64,000 nt of DNA from Steromphala cineraria (Eukaryota > Mollusca > Gastropoda > Trochida > Trochidae): the NCBI GenBank assembly GCA_916613615.1, contig OU744721.1:76327060-76391059 (forward strand), written 5' to 3'. This document shows positions 12,601-24,600 of the stretch, in pieces (position 1 is the first letter of the stretch; the number at the start of each line of letters is the position of its first letter). Below the pieces are notes generated by a model, which saw only the letters and a program-made list of their open reading frames with translations, was not told the DNA's origin and made no database searches. The position numbers were made by a program, and so were the translations under genes.

Positions 12601-15600
12601 GGACCGATATTTACGCTTGCTGCACCTACGTAATCGTACCCTAACTGTGACGTCATCGGCTATGACAGGGTTGAATCATCATGTCAGCCGATGGTCTGTC
12701 TCCAGACGACTACGTGCAGGAGGAATCAGATGTCGGCGACCGGCACGTGGCGTGGCGTTGACTCATCGAAATCGCCTAAACAGATTGCGATGGGCCAGAA
12801 CAGTTCGGCGTTGGCAACTCAGAGAGTGGCAGAGAGTCATGTTCCCGGACGAAAGTCGATTTGCACTATTCAAAGCAGACGGCAGAACACGAATTTACAG
12901 ACGGAGTGGGGAACGGTACGCATCCGATTGTGTACAGGAGGTCCACCCTTTTGGTGGTGGTGGAGTCACTGTCTGGGGTGGCATTTGCGGCCAGGACAAG
13001 ACGCCATTACACATCGTTCATGGCAACATCAATGCTGTGTACTACAGAGATAACATCTTGGGGCCAGTAGCCCTACCATTTTTGCGTCAACGTCCCCAAG
13101 GTACCATCCTGCAACACGACAATGCAAGGCCACATGTTGCTCGTCTTGTGAATGACTACCTTCAAAGGCAGAATGTTCAAGTTCTACCATGGCCTGCTTG
13201 TTCTCCAGACTTAAACCCTATCGAGCACCTTTGGGATCACCTTGACCGTGCAATAGGATGCAGAAATATTGTGCCAGTCAACAGAGCACAACTGCAACAG
13301 GCTTTGATTGAAGAGTGGAACAGGATTCCAAATGAAGTCATACGACGGCTGACATGGTCCATGAGAAGGCGCATTACTGCCTGTATTGATGCCAGGGGTG
13401 CCCATACCAGATATTGAGAAACTTTACTTGAGTTATTGTGCCTGTAACATGTGCATTTTGACTTCCTGGAAAATGGTTATTTGTGCTTTTGTTGATTTTG
13501 TGACCCCTGACATGTTACACCTGACATTGTTCTGTTACCAACTTTACTTTATTAATGAATTTTATTGATCGTGATGATCATGATTCGTGAGACTCTAATA
13601 AACTTTATTTTACGAAAATGCGATTTGTAGTTTATCTTTTATGCCAGTTCAAAATGGGTGTTATACTTTCTTTTGCTCGGCAGTTTATAGATTGTAGTTT
13701 TTCAAGAAAATTACCGCAGCAAGTCGCTCGTATTCTTCCTCGGGCATTTGGACATGTTCCTCGGGTTGTGGGGCTTCCACGATTTCCCTCAGTGCCTCAG
13801 GGTGGGGCACATAGCGCTCTGCCTCCGCCTGACCTGGAAGATGATGGTTGAATGATGTGTGCAAATAGTCACCGATAAGGTTTTTTCAAAGAAATTTGGC
13901 TGATCATTACCTCGCTCACTATAAATGTTTAGAAATGCGTTTCAAGGCCAAATTGTTCTTGTACCGTTTGGTTGTGAAAAAGGTCGAATGTTAAAAGGAG
14001 AACCTTATGTAAAACACAGCATAAAAGAAACGATGAAAACGTTAAGTTTGAAAATGCAAGCACGTGAATATACTGGTTAAAGAAGAAAAATAAATGTATT
14101 GTCAAATAGACAGAATGGTTCTTACTGGCACACAGTCCGATCTTAGTGCAGGCTTGTTTAGGGTCGAATCCTTCAGCTAGAATCTTGACCAACTGGGGAG
14201 CGAATCCATTGCACTGAAAATATCAAAATCAATATAAATTCCCCTTCTAAATAAAACAGAATATAGCTTATATAGATAAATGCATATAAAAAAGTGATCA
14301 TTTACCTGATAATTTATATTGGCTATAACAATAATATACAGTAGTTTATGTAGTTTGTAGTGTAACCTAGAATCTTCAATAATTAAGTCACGTGTTCATT
14401 AATTTCATATTATTCAAACTAAGATTAACTTACTATTTTAATATTTCATTATCATTCTCACCGTGTCCTTAAGAGGCTCTGGCAGGGAGTTGCAGAACTT
14501 GGTGATGGTGGCGTTGATGGCGGCCTCTGATTTGTTGTTCTTAAGGTAGGTGTCGATGGTGTTGACTACAAACTGGCACAGCTCACATGCTGGTCCCTAC
14601 AACATTACAAATACAACAATTTATTCATAGCATTTTGGGTAAAACAGATACTGGAAAATATTCCAGGCGTATGGCTTTTTGCCCGATTTCCAATCATCCA
14701 CGAGTCTTAAGATAGCTTTATGGAAAATGGTTTAGCGTTTTGTATTAACGGAAAAAATGAGCATAAAGGGGGCAGTAGCACGTTTTTAGGGGGAATGTAA
14801 GATGATGTCAGGAAAATGAAAATAAATGGTTCGAATCTAAAGACAATGTATCAAAACTAAACAAAGCAGTAATAAATCAAATATATTATGTAACGTTAAG
14901 CCATGCGATTCCTTTTCTTACACAAAATGAATTAAAGGTGTTCACATAAAAATGGCTGCCAAAGGATTTTATGTGAATCGATATAGTTTGTTCTCTGACT
15001 ATGAATGATTGGTTTGTATAATGAGATTTTTTACACTGTCAAAGTAATACATTTAGCGTTAACTTACAATTATCAGTGAAAAATTGAAAATATAAAATTG
15101 TCAAAAAACATGCTACTGCTCCCTTAACTGATAATTCGCTGACCGTTGCTAATGTGACACTTTTTGACGTTAAACTTCAAACCATTTTGTCCAGATTGAT
15201 ACAGTGTTATTACAGTCACTGTAATCACTACAGATAAACGTTGGTCCATGTACCTCCAAAAGCACACAATATTCATACCGCAGAAAGTTCTATTTCCGGT
15301 TCCGCTGGCACCTCAACCTCTTCCGGTGTTTCTTCCTGTTCTTCGGGTTGTTCACCTGTTGTGACATTTGTTAACTGTATCAAATATTTCGTTTCAAATA
15401 TATCTGATTTGATATTTGAAGTGGATATTGTGATAAAGTTTTAGTTGATATTGAAAGATACCTCACTGAAAGAGGTAAAGTTATAGGGGTTGATATGCCT
15501 TCGCCGTAATTTAAAAGGCATATAACCAGTTTGTTTCATTTCACTTATATTACTGACAAAATTGCTAGAGGGCACATGAGTATCGTCCGGGGCCAGCACA

Positions 15601-18600
15601 TGTTTCCCAGATTATATTAAGGAGTGGGATTGTCTACAGTAAAGTAAAGTAAGACATTTGTATGACCATTAACTCGCTAACTATAAATAGGGCCAATTGC
15701 TCTTATCTTGTTTTTGGTTGTGACAAAGGTCGAGTATTAAAAGAAGAACCTTATGTAAATCACGTCTTATAAGACGTTAAGTTTGAAAGTGTAAGCTAGA
15801 GGTGATACTGGTTTAAGAAGATGAATAAATGTATTGTCAAATAGAAAGAGTGGTTCTTACTGGCACATAGTCCGATCTTGGTGCAGGCCTGTTTAGGGTC
15901 AAATCCTTCAGCTAGAAGCTTGACCAACTGGGGAGCAAATCCATTGCACTGCAACAGAACAAAGGTTTTAGCATTATAAACGTTTTCCATAAAGGTTTGC
16001 TACCTGTTGACAATTGTTAAGAAAAACAACAATAGTTTCAATAATATTAGATCGCTTCCAACTCTCACCGTGTCCTTCAGAGGTTCTGGCAGCTCATTAC
16101 AGAACTTGGTGATGGTGGCGTTGATGGCTGCCTCGGTGTGGTTGTCCTTGAGGTAGGTGTCGATGGTGTTCACTACAAACTGGCACAGCTCACACCCTGG
16201 ACCCTGAATAATTCAAGTTCATGATTGCTTAACCATTATAAAAATATTTTCATGTGCCATACCTTAATTTATAACCAAAGAGAAGCATAGACATCAAAGC
16301 ATCAACGTTAGTAGTGATTTAATTTTAGAATAGCAGAGTTTTCGTTTTCGTAAATCCTTGAATTTAAAGAGTCATATTATGCTTCCAAAGATGTTCGGTG
16401 CTACAGAATACTCACAGCCTGAAGTCTGTCAAACTCCTCCTCAGTGAACTTGTAGTGAGGAATCTCCTCCGATGCTGGGTGAATAAAATCAAACATTTAT
16501 TTTGAAATTAAATCAAGTCTCGAAATGCAACATTCTGCAACGAAAACATGATATTTCAAGCACCATGTCAGGTAATTCTTGATAAATCGTATTCAGAGAG
16601 AAACAATTGTTAAACTAGTTCGATATGTATACGTACGGAAATCTATATTATTTGTATACATTTGTTTACGTCCACCTAACAGACATTAAAATCGTATAAC
16701 ATACAGCGGACATAATATCTCATAGTGTTATAGTAGGTACATTACAATTTAACGAGGTTTTGAAACCTGAAGTCTTTGAACTTTGAAGATGAAATCTTAT
16801 CAATCTATAAACGTCTCTAAATGCAATTTTTGCACACAAAAATCCATAATTTGAAAGAAACTTCTTAGAATTCATCGTTTTAGCTCTACCTAATCTTTAA
16901 GGCTTGCTAAGGATTTTAATTTATTCAATTCTCTGTTGTTCTATTTCATTTTGAGATTTGGATTTTGACCATGAACTGACTCACTTTCACACAGGCCGAT
17001 CTTCGTGCAGGCCTGTTTTGGGTCCAACCCTTCAGACAGAAACTTAACCAACTGAGGTGCGAAGCCATTGCACTGAAAAATTAAAATAATTTTGTTATGG
17101 AATATACTGAATGCATTTTGGCACCTCCAAGATTTCACGAAATAGGGAAACAAATAAACAAAGATACGAACGGATGTTCATTAATATTAAAAAAGGAATA
17201 ATTTTTCAACAACAATCATTTGAAGAATAATGGAATATAGTGATGTAATTATTTCGAAATTAATGAAAATACGATAATATCAATTTTGAATGTAGATAAT
17301 GAATTTCATACAATTTATCAACATAAATAAAGTGATTATAAGATCTATATGATTGATGTCAACGAAGAATAATCGAATTTAATAATTCAGTATTACATAA
17401 TTAAATTAAATTGAATTGAATTAATGGAACATACAATCAAAAAATGGAACATGCAATACAAAATCATTAATTAAATGTGATATAAGGAGATGTACTGATA
17501 CGCATAATAAGACTATTAATGAATATCGATGAAGTTTTTACCGTGTCCTTCAGAGGTTCTGGCAGTTCGTTACAGATCTTGGTGATGGTGGCGTTGATGG
17601 CAGCCTCTGATTTGTTGTTCTTCAAATACTGGTCAAGAACGTTAACGACAAACTCACACAGCTCGCAGCCAGGGCCCTGGAGACGAGGTGATCAGTACAA
17701 TGAACACGTGAAACATCTAAATGACTTAACTAATCCACATAACTAGCAACAGGTGCCCTAAAGGTCAGGAGATCGAATATTTGAAAAAGAAAAACTTAAA
17801 CATGCTGTCGGATTTAGGGTCCAAGGGAAGTAGAGAAAGAAGTATTTGATTTTTTTCAGAGACACGTAACACAGAACACAATATTACATATTTAACAGTG
17901 GTTAGTAGTCTTGTTTAATAACTTGATATGACAAATACACAACAAAAGTTTCGTCTATTTTGTGAACAGCGGCGTCTTAAGTAATAAAAACAAAGTTTAC
18001 CGCTTCTGGGATTTCTTCAACGGGTTCCAGGACTTGTGCAGTTTCACCTAAAAAGAAGAATTGACACAGGATGAATACAAAGCTTTCATAGATTGTGTTC
18101 ATACCACATGATAGTACCAAATTGTCTTTGATTTGAGTATGAAAAAGGATAGAAGAAAAAAGTACTCGGTTCGGAAAAGTAAAAGATTTTTAGTACTGCA
18201 GATAGTGAGATCCAAAATATCGCTAAATATAGTTCACTATATGAATGCAATCTATCTTTAGTTACTCCCATGAAAGGAGACCTATGCGGGTACAGATAAA
18301 ATAGAATGTGAATATAAACAGATGGGTAGTTTTTAATATCATGTTAAATTTGAATTCGTCAATTTAACTACTTACATAAGCCGATTTTGGTGCAAGCCTG
18401 TTTCGGGTCAAATCCTTCAGCGAGGATTTTGATCAGCTGGGGAGCGAATCCTAGGCACTGGAAAAAGTATACCAAATTCAACATTGAATGATAGAAATGA
18501 AAAGTTTATAAATGTAAGCGGAATAACAATATTGAATACAATTCTATAAAAAAGAAGTACACATACAGTGTCCTTAAGAGGTTCTGGCAGGGAGTTGCAT

Positions 18601-21600
18601 AGTTTGGTGATGGTGGCGTTGATGGCTGCCTCGGTGTGGTTGTCCTTGAGGTAGGTGTCGATGGTGTTCACTACAAACTGGCACAGCTCACATCCCGGAC
18701 CCTACATAAGAATATTGTTCTGTTCTGTTGTATACCGTTTCTATCCTTAAGTCATTGTAATGGATAATTGTTATCAGTTATTGTTCTCAACAAGAAAATT
18801 GACATTAGATGATTGACATTAGTTTAAGACTTAAAAAGGTATCGGGTAACCGATGTGCAATTCTGAAATAAAACTTAGGTCAGATAATGATTTCGAAAAT
18901 TTATTATTAAATGATATGTTCTCATTTTTATCCAATGACAACTCACTGCTCCTTCTTTCTCCTCCACTTCATGCTCAACTTCCGGTTCCTGTACCTCTGT
19001 TGCGGGCTCTGTTGGACGGATACAAATGCGCATGTCCATACAAACTGCTCCAGCATCCTGTAACATCAATATAGCTATAACACGCACACATTGAAGGAGG
19101 TGTAATCAATATTCTTGAGCATTATTGAACTAATTTTTCTTTTTTACAAATCATTTGATATGAAAACTAATACAATACAATCTTGACAAAATAGTGTTGT
19201 ACGAGTGCTATAGTTGTCCATTTTAGCTAAATAGCATTATGCAATCAAAATAATACTTTACGAAAGATACAAACTTTATTTATTTACAGACAAGTTAGTA
19301 GGAAAGATTACATATGAACGTTATCGATGGCAATTTCCTATACTCCTTTGACATGAAGAAAGCATTTCTACAATACAGTTTAATCCGTTGGTTTCATCAG
19401 AGAGATAGATTTATGTAATTGTAACTGTTAAGTTAGTTTCTGTTAGAGAGGACAGTTTCTCACCTCAGCAAACATATTCTCTGCGACCCTGTTACAGAGG
19501 CCACAGGTCACCTGTCTCCATATCTGGGGACCCTCCAGGGAGGAACCTGTTGATGAGTACAAACAACATTAGTGTAGGCAATCAACAGAATAATGACTTC
19601 ATATTCTTGAGAGAAAAAAACGTTTACATGCACAGTTTTACTTTTCTATTATATTTTCTCAATTAGCCATTATTAATGTAACAATATAGAAGACTCACCG
19701 GGGCAAACATGAGCCTTGACACAGGCCTGGTGGGGAGGGACACCTTCAGACAGGGCTTTGATCACAGCCGGCTCGAACTGCAGACACTGCAACAACACAC
19801 GTGTGGTTTTATAGCACAGATTAAGAGTAAAGGTATATAACAGTCTATAAAAATCGGTAATATATATCACTCAATGACAATTGAACTCAATTCTTGAAGT
19901 AATGTCGTCTTTTTTTGCGCAAATTATCCCAACAAATATAATCTATATGATTGAGATAAAGGCAGATAACATCATGTAACTTTTTTCCACCGATCGAAAC
20001 AATGAAACTGCCCAAGGGGTTCAAATATTACGTACAAAACGCGCATTTTTAACGATGTTGATGAACTTCTTCTGACTATTTGACAGCTTTAATGTTTCAT
20101 AATGCACATAGGCAAGTACGCTTGGGTTTTACAATGTCTGCCAATGCTATAATATTATAGTCTCACTTCATAGTGCGTGTAAGCTTCTGTCGAGAAATAT
20201 AAAGAAACAATCACTGATAAGGTGATTTAGCAATTCTTGGAGCTGATTAAGTACCTCCGACTTGAGCGAGTCTGGGAGACTGTTACAGAAGTGCATGAAG
20301 GTCTCGTTCAGTTTGGTGATGGAACCATTGGCGTGGGCGTAACGTTCTACAATGTTGATGGCGAACTGACAGAACTCACACACGTCAACCTGCAATCACA
20401 TCATATAGGAATAGCATAAATAATTTCTGGTTCAGTTCTTGTAAACGTTTCAGTAAGAACTAACTATTATTTCTGTTTCATCATCAAAATCATGAAATTA
20501 AGTTGATTTCTCTGTCATGATGAGAACAAATATTAAAGATTTAACTCTCTCAAATATATATATTTATTACCAGTTGGATCGAAAATACCACCTCTCTCAT
20601 GTTAATGCAAGTGCTACATGAACACAAGAACCTTTCCCAACTATCTAGGAACATGTTCTTTTTTAACGTATTTCTGACTATCGAATATAAACTTTAAAAA
20701 CATTTTACATAATTGACATATTCAACATTAACATGAACCAAAAAGACTATGGTATACCTTCACTTTGTCTTCTTCTGGTTCCTGTTCATGTTGCTGGACC
20801 GTCTGTTCTTCAATGTGTTCCTCTGGGCACATCTCCATAGAACTGCACATGATGTACGGGTGCTAAAAAGGCAATCGTTTCTTATGTTGAAAATAGAAAT
20901 AGTATATCTATTATTACAAGTGATTAAATGTTCAACATAATTTTGTTCTTAATATGCATCAAAATATTTCAAAATGTGTTTCTTGGATTCACTGTCCAAT
21001 GAAATCGACGAAAAAAGACCAAAGGTTTTCCCAAATTTAATCATTGTCTTCAATGTCTTGATTAATTCATTGGCTCACACCGTACAAAGGCTTTATTCAG
21101 AATGCCAAGCCTCATACTTTTATTGGATTGGATTTATTGCAATGTACGTCAAGTAAGGTTTTCCACTTGAAAAATAATCTTTAAATCTGTAATCATATCT
21201 GAGTACTCACAATCTTGTTGGAGATAAAGTGGACCATATTGGGCGCCATGTTGTCGACCATCTCATGGCAAACCTCGGTCTGTTCGTGGACCAGAGACTC
21301 ACATCGGTCCTTCAGCCCTGATACCACGACATGCTGAAGCAGAAATACACATTTATAATAATTATAACAATGAGGATACTTATCATGCGCTGAATCCACA
21401 CCACAGAGGGCATGCTTAAAGAACAACACGTGTTATTACCATGGTGCAAGGACAAACAATAGTAATGCATCTGTGGACTTCAAAATTCTCTAAATAAATA
21501 ATAAAAATTTAAATCCTACAATCCAAAACAATTGTTTCAAGGAAAATACATCATACTTTCACTGCAAATATTTTTCACAAACAACAGTAATTTCTTATTT

Positions 21601-24600
21601 TAACAATGATAAGCTTATTCAAATTTCGTAACTTTTCCATAGCATTACTTTTAAGTTTTGAATTTATGGGGTATGATTTTTTTCAACATGTATCTATTGC
21701 GATATTTAAAAAGTGTTCACGGATTTTTATGTTCAAATTGATCTCATATATTTTAATTGATAACAATGGAGCGGAAAAAGAGGAACAAATTCTTATTATG
21801 ATCAGCTGGGAAGTGTGTACATGTATATCTTGCTCTCCAACTAATTTGGTCAGGGAGAGTGAAAGGTGTTAAAAGTGCCATAGAAAGATATACTACCGTA
21901 ATGGCACCCATTTGAAGAAAGTTGATATCATGTTCGTAGATGTTTTTGCATGGATTGTGTTATTTTCATGGAATGTTTGGTAATGTATTTTGTTTGCAGA
22001 TAATCAAAAAAGTAACAACATCATGATTAACATGATGGTTGATCAAGACGGTATCATTAACAAACTATCTATTTAACAATCTTCACATGACATTATTTTA
22101 TCAAGGTTATCTCAAAATGACATTTGTATCAAAGCAGTGACAAACACATGTCAAGACAAACTTGTACCACGAATACTAACTATATGACCAATCTCCTGAT
22201 TAAGATACGAGGAATTATCAATAACTGCAATTCGGCGATGTCTCTGGGTAACAGTACAACACCCAGAAAGCATCTTATCATGTCGTGCTCACCATCCTTA
22301 TCAAGGCCGATAGTGATTGGGGCGGAGGATATCGCTCACCAGCGTATCATTGAAGGACATATTAATATTCTCATTTGTAAGATTATTTGTTATAGTAAGT
22401 ATCTAGAACAAAATTCATATTCAGAATGTGAATACATTGCATAATGTCCTTCGTAGTTTGCGTCTTATCATGAACAGACATTTGCTTGTTATTTGACTGA
22501 CATGGCTTCGTGTTGTTTTGTCGTCAATGATTCAATCAGATTTCATATCATAATTATGGGAGTTTATCTTATTGTTCAATCAGATTTCATGACATAATTG
22601 TGGGAATTTATCTTATTGTTCATTCAGATTTCATGGCCTAATTATGGGGATATATTTTATTGTTCAATCAGATTTCATGGCATAATTATGGGAATATATT
22701 TTATTGTTCGATCAGATTTCATGGCATAATTATCGGAATTTATCTTATTGTTCAATCAGATTTCATGGCATAATTATGGGAATTTATGTTATTGTTCAAT
22801 CAGATTTCATGGCATAATTATGGGAATTTATCTTATTGTTCAATCAGATTTCATGGCATAATTATGGGAATTTATCTTCATGTTGCAAGTGAGTGAGTGA
22901 GTTGGAGTTTTACGCCTCTTGGCAGTATATCAGCTTTTATCGGCGAGTATCGTTGTAAGAATGAGACAATCAATAACCTGATTCAACACTGCGGGTTATC
23001 TTGATAGTACTGGACAGGTCACATCACGATATGGACACTATCACTCTGGGTCACCCCGTATCATCACCGGTACGTGTTGGACGTATTGCGGACCTTGCTG
23101 GGTGACATTGAGGTGATAACAAATATATCTTGAATACCATGTGTCAGTCGAAAACCGAATGATTTCCCAAATGCATAAATGAATGCTTAATGTTTCATAA
23201 TTCCTTTTATTACCTACGAGGGCAGTCATATCGAGGTTCATATTTTTCATATGTTGCCCTAGGGCAAAATATCACGTTTTCATTGTGACGTCACGTTTTA
23301 AACAATGCTTTGACGTCACGGTTCACCTATGACGTCACAATATATACGGGTTGACGGCGGCTTGTCGGCCCATGCTGAGATGTTGTTTTTGAGTGTTTTC
23401 GTTAATTTTTGGACTTCGGTAATAAACAGAATATTATTTTCGTGCCCATGACATACTATGTTTACGACACTCGTGCCTAAATATCAGTATATCCCTCGCT
23501 CTCGCTCGGGAAATACCAATATTTAGGCACTCGTGTCGTAAACATAGTATGTCATGGACACTCATATAATATCCTCTATTTATTACCTACGAGGGCAATC
23601 ATATCGAGGTTCATATTTTTCATATGTTGCCCTAGGGCAAAATATCACTTTTTCATTGTGACGTCACGTTTTAAACAATGCTTTGACGTCACGGTTCACC
23701 TATGACGTCACAATCTGTACGGGTCGACGGCGGCTTGTCGGCCCATGCTGAGATGTAGTTTTTAGGTGTTTTCGTTAATCTTGGGACTTCGGTAATAAAC
23801 AGAATATTATATTCGTGCCCATGACATACTATGTTTACGACACTCGTGCCTAAATATCAGTATATCCCTCGCTCTCGCTCGGGAAATACCAATATTTAGG
23901 CACTCGTGTCGTAAACATAGTATGCCATGGACACTCATATAATATCCTCTATATATGCATATATGGATATCAATGATTTCAAGAAATTAAAATAAGCATA
24001 TATGAATTTATGTTTTTTTAAATTTCTATTATGCATATGCGATGTTTATCGATGCTTAAAATTCCTTATATGCATGCATGAATGTTCAATGTTTCATAAT
24101 AAATTTTCTAATGAGCAATGAATTGCCAAAGTTTTGGAAATGGCCAAAAGAACAAAAAATGGCACACCATACTGTGGTTGTTGTTCTATTCCATTCTTCT
24201 TGTAAGTGTCATACAAAAGAGATGAAAATGATAGTGTATGTATATTTAAGGATACTATGTCTCAAATACGTTTTATTTCAGAAGCACCATGTCATCATCC
24301 TTTCAAATGCCTGTACCATTCTATAACTGAAATGTTTGGAACAGGTACCATCACGGAATGGTTGTTTGTCGGTGATTAGTTATCTACTGCATGCATTATA
24401 TCTAATCTGAGAACTTACACATCTGACAAGCAGAAATTCTGTGTCAGATATCATTCATCAAAACGGTTGAAGCTTTTACTTGCAGTTCATTCTTTTTTTT
24501 TTTAAATCGATATATCAAACGATTTATTGTTCGGATATTGCTTACTTGATCATAATAACCTGTTTTATTACCTACGAGGGCAGTCATATCGAGGTTCATA

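Noticed and set aside
12691..13070. Additional plus-strand frames of 120 and 69 codons inside the transposon
   Set aside because: Out-of-frame shadows of the intact transposase.
16985..17000. Alternative donor of exon 13 six bases earlier (CTGT/GTGAAA)
   Set aside because: It would remove the last cysteine when joined to exon 14; the GTGAGT site preserves it and the 88-nt size.
19058..19463. A hidden central exon completing module 3
   Set aside because: No C-x10-C compatible frame with flanking AG and GT was found on the minus strand in this intron.
22531..22880. Regular repeats that could look like a CRISPR array
   Set aside because: The 44-bp units are contiguous, without unique spacers, in an animal intron.
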